A stretch of 64,000 bases of DNA from Phyllostachys edulis. Its lineage: Eukaryota; Streptophyta; Magnoliopsida; Poales; Poaceae. The translations under genes and the position numbers were made by a program. The stretch is from NCBI GenBank assembly GCA_036346405.1, contig CM070566.1, positions 46,473,452 to 46,537,451 on the forward strand, read 5' to 3'. Under the pieces are notes generated by a model. The model was not told where the DNA came from. It worked only from the letters and a program-made list of their open reading frames with translations, and did no database searches. Positions 23,528-35,669 of this stretch are shown here, piece after piece; position 1 is the first letter of the stretch, and each line of letters opens with the position of its first letter.

Positions 23528-26500
23528 ATGGCGGGCCTTTTCGTAGTGGCCAAGGCGATCGGTTGGTCGGGACGAGGAGCTTCCTCCTCCTCCGACCATG
23601 GCGAGTTCTTCTTGGATCGGCGCAACGCGGATGGCCGGAGAGTTCTCTTGGGCGTCATCGCGCATAACCACAACACTTCGGAGCTTGGGATCTGGGCGAG
23701 GAATGCCCATCGGCCGCGTGGAGGACTCGCGGAGTTTCTTCGTACTCAGCCCCTACCTTTTCCGGTCGAGGACCCTTTGGATCTGGACGATTGGCCGTCT
23801 TGTGGGCGTAAGCCGCGCCATGCGATGCGAAACGAGAAAGCGCTGTTCGCATCGCACCGGTGGAGGTGCAGACCTTGTCATGGTGGGAGAGCTTTCTGCC
23901 ATGCAGCCGCAGAACCACACCGTTTCTTGGGAGGAGTTTACGTCTTGCCTTCCGTCGGGCTCACATCCTGCGGCTTGATGGAGATCAAGCGGGAGTTTCT
24001 TCGCGCTCAAGCAAGGCGTAGCTTCGATCATGGAGTATGTCTCTGAGTTCAACCATCTAGCTTCGTTATGCTCCGGAGGGCGTGGCCCTTGATATGGCTA
24101 AGCGAGGCCAAGTTGGCGTGGCTTATGCGAGGAGTGAAGGACAAGCTATCCATTGTCGACTTTCACGATTTCCGGACCTTGGTCGACAAGGCCATCGTCG
24201 GCGAGCATGTGGCTCGAGCTTATGGACTCCATAGCGCAAGTGGGAGGCCCATAAGTCATCGAGGCGATTCTTCCGTCCGCTTGAGGCGATCTCGGTACCA
24301 CTCTCACTCTTGGCGCCCAAGATCACACCCTGTTCCTCGTCCTTCGCGGCCGTGTCTCGATCCGTGCACTGCGAGTCGTGAGCGGCCCCATAACCAGTGC
24401 CGGGGTCACATGTTTCTCATGCAACGAAGGGGCATTATGCGAACCAATGCCCTAAGAAGGCGAGGCGACCCTCGTCCTAATGGAGGACGCGGGCGGGAGG
24501 TGGTGCGGCTCGGGACGAAGATCGTCCGGCTACCCAAAGGCGTGGGTAGTGGTCGGCGTCAACGCCATCACCACGAGAGGAGGCTCGAGGCACCCGGCGT
24601 CGTGCTAGGTACACTTTACGTTAACTCTCATCCCTCTTCTGTTTTGTTTGATTCAGGAGCATCTCATTCATTGTTTACGAGTCTTTTCTTTGCTGTTGGA
24701 GAGCTTCTTTTCTCTCCATTGTCGGTCCCTTCTCATTAAGCTCTCTGGTTGGAGTTGAGGTGAGGTTGAGTGTAGGGATGTCCCTATCGAGATCGGCGTA
24801 GGTTTCTTAGCAAACCTTATCCTTCTCCATTCAGTGAGTCTTGATGTGATTCTTGGCATGGATTGGTTGTCGGCACATGGGGCCGTCGATTCGCCCAGAA
24901 GCTCATCTCTCTATCTAGTCCCTCGGCAGCGGGTTAAGCTTTTAGAAGGCGCTAGATCCGCATCTCTTGGCGCAGCGAAGCCGCTCTAGATATTAGCGAA
25001 GTCCCAGCAGTTTGCGACTTTGTTGATGTCTTTCCTTGGATCTTCGGGGATGCCACCGTTCGTGACCTCGAGTTTGTCATTGAGTTGGCTCCGGTACGCC
25101 CCTATCTCAAAGAGGCCTTATCGGATGCCACCGAGCGAGTTGGTAGAATTGAAGAAGCGATTAAGTGAGCTGCAAGAAGGGTTTCATCGCCTAGCTCATC
25201 TCCTTGGGGTTGTCCGGCAATCTTCGTAAGAAGAAGGGCGGTACTTTACGCATGTCGCGTTGATTACCGCCCACTTAATGAAGTGATGATGAGAACAAGT
25301 ATCCTTTGCCCGCATCGATGATCTCTTGATCAATTAACTGGAGCTCGAGTTTTCTCCAAGATTGATTTGAGAGTGGGATATCATCGAGTTGGATTCGGCT
25401 GAGGATATTCCAAAACGGCGTTCTCTACTCGCTTCTGGCTTGTGCGAGTACCTTTGTCATGTCGTTCGACAACCAATGCTCTGCCTTGTTCATGAACCTC
25501 ATGAATTCGGTATTCATGGAGTATTTGGATAAGTTTGTCGTGGTCTTCATCGATGATATTCTTATCTATTCCAAAACGATGAGGATCATCTTGAGCATCT
25601 GAAGCTTGTGTTAGGCAAGCTACGTGAGCACCATTTGTATGCGAAGTTGACAAGTGTGCGTTACGGTTGAAGAAGTGGCTTTCTTAGGCCATGTTCTTTC
25701 AGCGAGGCGTAGTATTGATCCTAACAAGGTCACCGATGTTCTTTCATGGAGTCCGCCCGCCGATCACCGAAGTCGCGGAGTTTTCTTGGTTTAGCGGGAT
25801 ATTATCGCGCTTTATCGAGAACTTCTCCAAGATCGCAAAGCCGATGTGGAGTTGCTCAAGAAGGACAAGAAGTTCACGTGATGCGATGCTTGCATGGCAA
25901 GTTTCCATATACTCAAGCGTTTGACCACCGCTCCGTTCTTGTTCTTCACGATATCCATCGCAGACTTCGATATCTTTTGCGATGCTTCTCGTCGAGGCCT
26001 CGGTTGTGTCCTTATGCAAGAAGGCAAGGTAGTGGCCTATGCATCAAGGCAATTGAGACCTCATGAACTCAACTACCCTACTCATGATTTGGGTTGGCTT
26101 ACGTGATTCATGCACTTAAGATTTGGCGACATTACCTAATCGTGTCGTTGTGAAGTGTATTCGGACCACAAGAGCCTCAAGTACTTGTTCACCCAACGAC
26201 TGAACCTCGGGCAAAGGAGATGGTTGGAGTTGATCAAGGATTATGATATGGGTATTCACTACCATTCGGGCAAGGCTAATGTCGTTCTTCGCTTAATCAT
26301 AAAGCGCATTGTAATGCCTTAGTGCTCAAGGAGCATTAGCCCTCTCTTCTCGAGGCATTCCAGCGTCTCAACTTGGAGATAGTTGAGCATGGATCTCTCT
26401 GCCATGGTTGTGCAACCAACCTTGGTGGATCGGATCAAGTCCGCTCGGCGATCGGATGTTGGGTGAGCGCATTAAGGCAAATGTCAAGGCGGAACGACCA

Positions 26501-27803
26501 AGTGCTTTTACGAGGATGAGCATGGTGTTGTGAGGTTGAGCAGCGCCTTGTGGTTCCAAGGACATGGAGTTGCGAATTTAATCCTCCGTGAAGCCCATGA
26601 TTCGCCTTTATCCATTCATCCGGGGCCACAAAGATGTATCAAGATCTCCGCGGAGATTTTGGTGGACCCGAATGAAGAGGAGATCGCGAAGTTCGTTCTT
26701 AGAGTCACGGCGTGTGTCGTCGTGTCAAGGCGAACATCGGCGTCTGTTTGGGCTGCTTGACCTTTGCCAATTCTGAGTGGAAGTGGGATTCGATCGGAAT
26801 GGATTTTATCACGGTCTACCCGTCCCGAAGAAGAATGATGCCATTTGGGTGCGTCATCGATCGATTGACTAAGGTGGCACATTTCCTTCCCGTCAAGGCT
26901 GAACTTGGTAGGTCTTTTGGCGGAACTCTATATCGCCCGCATCGTAAGTTTGCGGTGTGCCCAAGATGATCGTGTCGGATCGTGGATCCTTTTCACGTCT
27001 CGTTTTGGCATAGCTTGCAAGAGGCCATGGGCACGTCTTACCTTTAGCGGCATATCATCCCCAAACGATGGTCGGACCGAGAGGGTCAACCAAGTTTTGG
27101 AAGACATGCTTCGTGCTTGTGTCCTTTCATATGGGAAGCATTGGGAGAAATGCTTGCCATTCGCAGAATTTTCTTATAACAACGACTTTCGAGGCCGGTC
27201 TCGGCATGGCACCATTTGAGGCCTTATGCGGGAGAAAGTGTAGGACCCGTTGAGCTGGTCGAGACGGTGAGACCTCTCTTTGGCGGACTCAATCAATGAG
27301 GCCGGCGCCAAGTCCGGCTTATTCGTGGCGTTTGCGCCTGACTCAATCGAGCAAAAGAGCTATGCGGATCGCCGTCGGCGTGAGTTACGTTTTGAGCCTA
27401 ATGACTTTGTTTATCTCAAAGTCTCTCCTTTGAAGGGCCATCAACGTTTGGCGTCAAGGGCAAGTTGGCTCCTCGATATGTCGGTCCCTACCGCATTATC
27501 GAGAAGAAGGGAGCTGTTGCCTATAAGTTGGAGTTGCCGGCTGCGCGAGGGGTACATGATGTTTTCATGTGTCGGCTTAAGAAGTGCCTCCGTGTTCCAA
27601 GCGAGGAAGCTCGTTGGAAACTCTCGATGTCAACGATTTGACCTATCGCGAGCACCTGTTGGCGTGCTCGATGAAGTCCGAGCGAAGGACAAGGAATAAG
27701 ACCATCAAGTTCCTTAAAGTTCGATGGTCAAACCATTACGAGGATGAGGCTACTTGGGAAAGAGAAGATCGTCTGCGTCGCGGACTATCCATCTTTCTTT
27801 AAG
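23528..27803 (+). pseudogene. Gypsy gag-pol polyprotein, frameshifted
   Basis: Blocks occur in family order but in changing frames. Gag: about 23950-24240, with LMEIKREFL and IVDFHDFRTLVDKAIVGEH. Zinc knuckle: CFSCNE-type near 24410. Protease: VLFDSGASHSLF at about 24645. The linker LDVILGMDWLSAHG lies at about 24840. Reverse transcriptase: LKRPYRMPP (about 25110) to the catalytic VVFIDDILIYSK (about 25540-25575). RNase H: FDIFCDASRRGLGCVLMQEG (about 25965-26025). Integrase core: WDSIGMDFIT (about 26785), then HWEKCLPFAEFSYNN (about 27140). C-terminal chromodomain-like KVRWSNHYEDEATWE lies at about 27715. At least a dozen frame changes are needed, so the copy is not functional as written. Confidence 0.85.
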
Positions 27804-27833
27804 AGTGAGCCAAATCTCGGGGCAGATTTACGT

Positions 27834-27845
27834 AAGGGGAGATTT
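27834..27845 (+). other. Polypurine tract
   Basis: AAGGGGAGATTT lies immediately before the 3' LTR, the expected plus-strand priming site. Confidence 0.7.
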
Positions 27846-30800
27846 TGTAACATCCCAAATGTATAATCAGGGTTAATCAAGTATGATTATATGTGTAGAA
27901 ATTAAAACTTTTCTCACATCTTGAAAAACCCTAAAATCTTATGTAATTCTTGTCCAAGAGTTGTGTAATCCAAAAACACAAAGCTCTTGTTGACCAAAAA
28001 TCAAACTCATTTTCCAATTATCTTAAATCTTGTGTCAAACATTTGGAATATATTTTCCTTGGTCCTAAAACTGAGGTGGGACCCTCTGAAAAATACCACA
28101 AGTTGTAAAACTAGTTTGATAATTTTTGGAGGTAAAATGAATCATTGAACAACCTTAATGAATTTCCTGAGAAAAATGCATTGCATAATAACCTCTGGAA
28201 AATTTATGTAATGTTAATCATGTTGTCAGCTAGCTCCAGTTAAAATTTCATCAAATTTGGAGTTCATTTGCTAGCCCAAACAATTCTACGAAGTCTCAGC
28301 TGTTTAAAAGTTCAACTTCAAAAACCCTGCACTGTTCCTTGGGCTAGCCACGTTCCCAAAACTGGTCCAGCCCAACCCCCTTCGGACCTCCTCCTCCTCC
28401 TCTTAACTATCAGACCTCCCTTTGTACTCACTCGAGGTCGTAGCCGTTGGATTTACATCCAAAGGCCACGACCTCCTCGGAAAAACCTCACAGCAAGGTC
28501 CTCCCGCCTTGTTGAGGTCATAGCCCTTGGATCCAAGATCCATGGCCCTGACCTCCTCCTCTCGACCTAAACTAAACAAACCTCCCACCTAACCAAGGTC
28601 GTGGCCGTTGGATCGAGATCCAACACTCACGACCTCCTGCGCTGTCAGCGCTCACAACCTCCCGTCTTTTGTTGTGCACCGTTAGATTAAAATCTCGGTC
28701 CACGACCTCCTTTGTCTCATCGCACGAGACCTCCCAGGCCTTACGTGAGATCGTAGCCCTTAGATCTAAATCTAAAGGCCATGACCTCCCTTGCACATTG
28801 CGCATCATATCGAGACCTCCCATCGGTCGGTGCCCTTGGATTTAAATCCAAAGGCCATGACCTCCCCTCATGTCTTTTTGATCGCGTGCGATTAAGTCCT
28901 CACCGGGAGGTCCGCACCGTTGGATGGAGATCAACGCTTTGGACCTCTGTCCCTTTTTCCTCACGTGCGTTTTCGCGATTAAAAATCGGAGGGCCACGAC
29001 CTCCCCATCCTTGATCGTGTGGTGGGACCTCCCCACCACTTAGAACATAACGGTTCAAAAATTGGATCCGATGGTTGCGACCTCCCGAGGTCTTATCCAA
29101 CGATCACTAAGACCTCCCCTGTTCTTCTCCTTCCTCTGGCGCGCGGGCAAACTCGGCGGCGCAATTAATGCGTGTCGACCTTGGGGTACACTTCATGACT
29201 CTTTCTTGACCGCATTTAATCTGGTCGACTTTTTGCCCTCAGGTCAACTCAAACACTGCCACCATGTCAACTTTACGTCTGTCCAATGCACAGACCATGC
29301 CATGGGCCAAGCTCACCATGAGCTTAGCCAGTGGCCTAAAACCTCTTTGCCCTAAGTATAAGAACACCCCCACTGTGCCTTTATCTTCCTTTGCAAGCCT
29401 TTGTTCCTTGCTCACTCATACGTGCTTGTGAACTCTAAGCCCTGAGCTCCTTGGCCGCCATTGTTGGACTTGAAGTTCCTCGGTGGACAAGGGTCCTTGG
29501 GTTTCCCACCTTTCTCCTTGTTTCCATTTGTGCCTTCCCTCTGGGACCAAGTCCTAACTTGATTTGTTGGGCGTTTGCGAGAGGGACAAATTGGAGCTTC
29601 GGGCTGGAGCTTTGGCAGTGGAGCACCTTTCTTCCCCAACTCGGTCATCGCCTCCACGACCTCCCGGCACCTTAGGACCTCCGGTACTCCCCTGTTAGTC
29701 CTTTAGCTGGGCACCGCATGTATGAATGTTGCGGAGCTGTTGTTTGAGCATACGCTTGAATGTCGCGCGGAGCTTCATTTTTGCTTTTCGGTTTTGGCCG
29801 TGCTGGTCAATCTTGCCCACTCCGGCTCGCCGGCGTTCAAAGCGTCGCCGCCGTTGAGAGGAGGTCCTTGGAGTGCGCAACATTATTGTGCACTCGGTGG
29901 TACCGATGAACCTCACCGGCAAGGTCTACATCGCCGGTGAGACCATCCTCTTAAACTCAAGTCTTGTCGGATAGGAAGCTGGGCGTTATTGCGTTTTTGG
30001 ACAAGGATTCGGAGTTAATGCACTAATCGGTGCTCGAATCATTGAAATCATGGGCGCGTCTTAAGCGCCTTAGATCCATCCTTTAATGCATGCATTTAAG
30101 ACCTCCAGCAGCGGACCTCCTCGTGGTCCCGCGCGCGTTATCTCTCCAATCCAAGCAGCGTCGTCTTGAAGTTAGAAGCGCTGGAGTCAGGGCGTCGAGA
30201 CCTCCTCAGAGATCTGGGCGTCCAAGACCTCCTTGGCGCAATCTTGGCCGTCCGGACCTCCTGGAGGTGCAGCGGCGTTGAGACCTCCTCTGGGACCTCC
30301 TCGAGGTCATCTCACCAGAGGACCTCCCTTTAGATCTGGTCCGTTCGGACCTTCCCTTCCATGTTGTGGTCAGTTGGATCTCCCATCTGACCACGACCTC
30401 CCCCCGCCTCGCGCATGTGCGTGGTTAGGAGGTCGGAGACCTCTGGACCTCCCATGTGCGTGTATGTTGTTCTCTGGGAGGTCTGAGCCGTTAGATCTGT
30501 GATCGTGGCTCACGACCTCCCATGTCTTCTTGAGTGTTAGAAATGCCGATAAATTCTTAATGATAAACTGAAATAAGGTATAAACTTTAGAATTTCATAT
30601 CTCTTTCATTCTAATTCCAAATGAGGTCATTCAAATTGTGTTAGCTCTATCTTGAACTTGACTTTAATCCAAAAATGATTGTAAGTTGAGTTCAGCTCCA
30701 GAGCGTAGTTTGGGCCATAGGTTTTAAAACTCCCTTTTAAATATACACTCAAATTAAGGCTTAACTTGTAAAAGACATAACTAATGCTCTATAGATGATT

Positions 30801-32906
30801 TTTGAGTGAATCCAAGTTTGTTGGGTTCCTCTAATAATGAACTTACTAGGAAAAATAGTTTTGAACATGTTACTGTTTTCAGAAAGAATAATTATGCATT
30901 ATAATTTTGCTCAAGTTCTTGTCTTTAAAAATTGTAGAAGTTGCAATGTAACTCCAAAGAGTTGAAACCACTTCCATTAGTCTTAGAATGTCATTACCTA
31001 TCTACCATAAAAATTTCATGTCCAGAAGACCCTAGAAAATAATTTATGAGCAGTAGCCCTTTTAATTTAATTTGGATTTTTCTGGCCGAATTGAATTGTT
31101 TTGATCATATCTTTTGCATCAAGAATCCAAATCGATTGATTCTTGTTGCTAAATTCATGATAAATCTTTATCTTGCTGCTGTAAAAATTTCAAGTCTTTT
31201 GGAGAAAGTTTGCTGTTGAGTCCTTTTGAATTCTTTGTTCTTATCGGTTCTTTTTAGCTCTTTCGTTAGGGTTAGACATTTGTGGTGATCCCGAGAGTGA
31301 TCCTCAGCAACCAATTGACCACCAGCAACAAGGCAAGCAGTTTGACCATTTCCATCATTGTCCCATTACTTTAAAGCTTAATACTTTGTTTTACTTCTAT
31401 GTATGCATGCTACTTTGTGTTAAATGTAAGCTAGCAAGCCTATAGTTGCATAATCTGTAGGAATTGTTCATCCTCTACTACCTTGAGCCTAGGTTATTTG
31501 CTGTGGTGGGAGCTCGTTGGATGAGCTCTTATCATTAGTAGTTTCGATGCAATTGCTTAGACATGCTTAGTTATCGGTAGAAATGGGCGATCATCGACTT
31601 AGTCGATGGTCTTGATCACTCAAAAATGATTATTACTCCTATATGTCCAGCACTTGTGCTTTGATTAATTGTAAAATCAAAAACTGAAAATAAAAGATTG
31701 ATTTAGACTTGGGCATATTGGATGGATGGTGCGGTTTTTGGATGTGGTGGTATGCAGGGTCCCTAAGGACCGAGTACTTGGGTCACTAAGCCAAGCGATT
31801 TGGCGTACTAACCACGCGAGGGCATATGGAACCCCTCTTGACTAAGTACTCTAGGAGGTGTTAATTATGGCGAGCTCGGTTGGTGTGTTTTCAAAAACAA
31901 ATGTATATGTATAGTGTGGGAGGGAGCATTAGCTTAGGGAAGGTTGTGATGTCTCCTTCTCCCGTGGGTTGTGCAGCTCGTAATTAGCATTCATCCTTTG
32001 GAAAGGTCTCGTAGGACTTAGCCGTGCAGAGACACCTTCCGGTAGTGTGCGTAAAGGAAAGGCGATCGGCGTGTGGATGCAGTGGTACACCTGCGGGGAT
32101 AAAACTATTGAATAGCCTCGTCCTAGGTTATGGACATGCTTGGTGAGGTCGTTCAAGACTAGACTACAACCTTTAATTAAAACTTGACATGGTTGGTATG
32201 AGCAGGGAGTTCATGCTATTGTTGTGGTGACTTGGGTTAGTCACTTCCAGTTGTTCTTGTTGTTGTTATTATGTTATTATCGCGTTGTTATTTCAACATT
32301 TAAAATGCTTTGTCAAATTGCCTTCAATCTATTATGTTATTGCAAATAAATGTTGCTTTATGCTAAAATGAGTCCAAAGCCTCATCCACTTAAATAAAGC
32401 TTGCATGTAGCTATTTATAGTTCTGTTATCTCACGTAAGTCTTGCGGAGTACTTTATGTACTCATCTGCCGGGTTGTGGCAATTTTGTGGCTTTTGTTGC
32501 GAGAGGAAGAAGGAGAGCTCCAAGAGCCTCTCTTTTGTGCTACGTGTTGCGATTTCTTGACGACTAGCTTGGCGGTCGGTCGAGATGCCTAGGGGTTAAG
32601 AGCACCTTGATTGGCTTTGTGTTATAGCCATCTTTATGGCACTTTTGCTTCATTGTTATCTTTTTGTAATTCTTGCTATTTGGCCTAAGGGCCTCTCTTT
32701 TGTAATATCTATTCCATATTAATGTTAACTTCGGTTTGTTGCTTATGTTCTATGTGTTGTATGGAATTGATACATTCTTTTGTTGTGAGGTATGTATCTT
32801 GCATGCAGGAAGTATACATCTCTCGAGACCGGGGTTTATTTGGTTGATAATACTAGGGTCAATCGGACGACTAAGTATTATGAGCCTAATAAACGTCGAG
32901 TCTCCA
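27846..32906 (+). repeat. 3' LTR of the Gypsy element
   Basis: Collinear with 17681-22755. It contains the same GACCTCC palindrome field (about 28385-30525) and TATA-like box (29355-29362). Its end is placed at TCTCCA, giving TG...CA termini. Downstream, the broken PMD frame resumes. Differences from the 5' copy are mostly 1-4 nt changes at CAG, CTG or CCAGG sites. Confidence 0.9.
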
Positions 32907-32907
32907 C

Positions 32908-33039
32908 GAGGATATTCTTTGGGCCTTCGGGCGATTGCTATGTCCCGATCCTCCGGGACACGGGCTTGTTGCCCCTTGCGAGGATGATCTCCGTCGGACG
33001 CTAATTCACCCTAGACGCCAGCCTGCTATCAGCACTTGT
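32908..33039 (+). pseudogene. PMD gene, middle fragment
   Basis: The frame encodes CYVPILRDTGLLPLARM and then LDASLLSALV before it is cut by a hAT element at 33040. These are the conserved PMD blocks (I-L-x-x-x-G-L-L-P-L-A-R and the A-L-V-D-R-W-R start). A shift near 32935 separates DILWAF-like residues from the rest. A stop lies between the two blocks. It joins 17680 on the left and 34412 on the right. Confidence 0.7.
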
Positions 33040-34411
33040 TAGGGGTGGGGATGGTTCGGTTCAGTTCGAACGTATCCTAACCCAGAGTGCCCGAGTGACA
33101 AGCTTAGGATCATGGAACGCTCCATGCTGCGACACCTCCTTGGCCCAGTGTATCCATTGGTTTATGAGGGTCGGTCCTTTTGTTGAACATTGATGAACGT
33201 CTCATTGTAAGACAAGTCAAACCAGTGGAGGTGGTGCATGCTCTGGCTAAGGAACGTGAGCAACCCAGTCTCCCGTTCCACCACATCGCAGCGACTCACG
33301 GTATGAGATCTTGATACCGACCTAGTGGCTGTCGTGCGAAGACTAGAGCCCGTCCGGTGATGAAACGCAACTATGAAGGTGGGCCTTGATAAGGCTACGT
33401 GTGGCGCCCATTTGTGGTGACCGTGCTCGCACCAATCGTAAGGAGGTGGTCATTGTGCGGTCGAGGTAAGCGAAGGTCCAAGGTGTCTGGCGCTATGCCG
33501 CGCTGGTGGATGAATCGGTGGAGGGCCTCCCAGCTGTCGCCGTCATACACCAGGAGAGCGCACGACATCGGTCAACAACGAGGAGGAGGACACGGTCGGC
33601 GACGGAGCTCAAGCACGAGCAAGCTAGCGAGGCAAGCAATGAAGGCTGGCGACGCGGTCCCATCCCGATCTGTCGCACGCGCGCAGCTGTAGCCACCGGA
33701 GGCTCCCTCAGCGTTGCCATAGCCACTCGAGCCCGCGGTCGCCCGAGCGGATGCCGTGCAGCAACAGCCTCTCCATCGGCAACGCCTCTGTGGCGTCTCC
33801 ATCGCCATCGGCGTCATTGGAGCTAGAACCGGCTGTGCCTATGGCAGTGGCAGAGTTCACGAGGGCGAAAGACTTTAGGCGGGGCAAGTATGCGAGCCAG
33901 AGGAAAGACAAGGGCAAAGGGCGGTGAGGTGGAGCGAGGTGAGGCCGGAGAGGGTGGGGAGACGGCCGAATCAAGCAAGAAACGCAGCACGAAGAGTCGG
34001 GAGAGAATCTAGCAAGAAGATGGGTCAAATAAGCGATGGAATAGATCGGAAAAGATGAGCTCTGTATCTCTCACCTGCCTTCTATATACCTCAATGTTGC
34101 TGGTGTGAATTGCGCTGCGAGACTGCGACCACCTACTGCCCCGCACCGCATCGGATCGAGTGGTGGATCGAGCGGCGGTGGGGTGAAGGCGTGTCTGGAA
34201 TCTGGAGGATAGAGGCGGACTGGGGAGGAGCCGAGCAGGCTTAGAGATCAGGTTAGGGTCGACTCGCTCGGATCCAACAGGGCGTTAGGTTAGTGGGCTT
34301 TTGCTTCCGATCATATTTTGGATTGGCCATTTGGCTTCCGATCCCATTTGGCCAAAATTTACGGTGCGGATCGGTGGTCCATTGGACCAACCTAACCCAT
34401 TCCCACCCCTA
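33040..34411. mobile_element. Non-autonomous hAT element in the PMD gene
   Basis: The termini are TAGGGGTGGGGATGG at 33040 and CCATTCCCACCCCTA at 34411, an imperfect inverted pair of the hAT type. The 8-bp target duplication GCACTTGT is perfect (33032-33039 and 34412-34419), and removing the element with one copy restores an uninterrupted SALVDRWR reading across the site. No hAT transposase is present. The interior (33400-34070) is GC-rich and gene-like. On the minus strand a TATA-like sequence near 34085 and an ATG at 34028 open a 106-codon frame of unknown identity, so host gene capture is possible. Confidence 0.9.
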
Positions 34412-35345
34412 GCACTTGTCGACAGGTGGAGGCTCGAGACACACACCTTCCACTTTTGGTGGGGTGAGATGACGGTCACCCTGCAGGACGTCTTGTTTTT
34501 GATCGGTCTCCCGATCCAGGATGTGCCGCTTGTTCCGGGCCCTCTGGGTGCGGACTGGAAGGGCAGGCTTGAGCAGCGGTTCGCCCAACCTCTCCCAGAG
34601 GGTGCACGTGGTGTCCCCCGGGCTTGGCTGAGGTAGTTGAGTGAATGCCCACAGGGTGCACCTCACGAGTTCATTAGGACGCACCTTGTTGCTTACCTTC
34701 TCTAGCTCTTTGGTTGGGTCCTATTTCCAACCACAAAGGGTGATTTTTTGAACCCCAGCTTCATCCGCATCACCGAGTCTTTGGTTGGCGAAATGGGCCA
34801 ATGCCTCGATCTGGTGGGATCAATCATCCTTCGCCACATCTGGGGGTTGTGTCATGCCATGGCCTTGGCACCGTTGGTACCAACCTGGCCGTCTGCTACA
34901 TGCTTCTGCAGCTATGGTGTTGGGAGCACTTCCTTGTTGGGCGGCCAACCATCGAGATAGTGGCACACCCGTACCCTATTCCACATGACTAGGTAGACGG
35001 GCCCACCATGGGGTTACGGTGGACTGCTGCTTGTTTGCGCTGGGCCAGTGAAAGACCGACGAGTTGCTACTCGTTGTACCACAACGAGTTCGAGTTGTTA
35101 CACGAGAGCGACATCATCTGGTGTCCATGGTATCCTGATTTCCTGCACGCGGTAGCGCCGCACGGGCTGTCCGTGCAATGCATGCAGGACAGAGGACTAT
35201 GGACGACGACCTGCCACCTGGTGTTCGCACATATGGTGTAGCCTTACATGCCGCAGCGCGTAATATGACAGTTTGGTAAGTACCAGGTCATGCCCCCTGG
35301 ACAGCAGGTTCGTGCAGCGAGCCGTACACTTGTGAGTCAAACTTC
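34412..35345 (+). pseudogene. PMD gene, C-terminal fragment
   Basis: The region continues with VDRWRLETHTFHFWWGEM, VTLQDVLFLIGLPI (about 34490), then a Trp/Phe helix region (about 34700), and the downstream blocks TMGLRWTAACLRWASE (about 35010), YHNEFELLHESDI (about 35080), APHGLS (about 35155) and FGKYQVMPP (about 35275). These are in the order seen in plant mobile domain proteins. Stops at 34634, 34705 and 35240 break the frame. With the fragments at 17567 and 32908 it accounts for almost a whole PMD protein. A run of 11 G at 35403 marks poor sequence beyond it. Confidence 0.75.
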
Positions 35346-35669
35346 ATCCGAGTAATGTTTACAGTCGTTCGACGGACGATGTCCTGCGCATCGTGCACAA
35401 AGTGGGGGGGGGGGCGTGCTCACCCGCTAGGTCACCACAACCTAGAGAGTCCAGCAGGCATTGTAGCATTCCCCGTCGATCATCCGCGGGCCAGGTCGGC
35501 GTGGAGGTAAGTCACTTTGTACAAATCTACGTTTAGTTTTTTTGGTTATGCCTTACGTTCCTCTAACATCATGTCATTCTCCCGCCGTAGGTCTGTCAGG
35601 ATGAATCACTTATGTCGTTTGGACCCAGTACACAGACTGGCGCTCCCCCTCAATCATCTGCACTACACA
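35346..35669. other. Downstream of the PMD gene
   Basis: Weak coding-like sequence that may be the last PMD exon (GCTCCCCCTCAATCATCTGCAC near 35640). It ends where Copia reverse transcriptase sequence begins. Confidence 0.3.

Larger units (their letters stand above)
17681..32906 (+). mobile_element. Ty3/Gypsy LTR retrotransposon with 5-kb LTRs
   Basis: Two direct repeats of about 5.07 kb (17681 to about 22755, and 27846 to about 32906) flank an internal region of about 5.1 kb. The LTRs start TGTAACATCCC. A primer-binding-like TTAGTATCGAGCC sits at 22760 and a polypurine tract (AAGGGGAGATTT) ends at 27845. The internal pol order is protease, reverse transcriptase, RNase H, integrase and then a chromodomain-like end, which is the Gypsy order and points to a chromovirus such as the Tekay/Del group. 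The LTRs are very similar, so insertion is fairly recent. The element splits a PMD gene. No clean 5-bp duplication is seen; GGGAT on the left against AGGAT on the right is the nearest match. Confidence 0.9.

Noticed and set aside
23598..23978. Alternative plus-strand frames across the Gypsy gag region
   Set aside because: They are frame shadows of a frameshifted gag; the family blocks appear in other frames.
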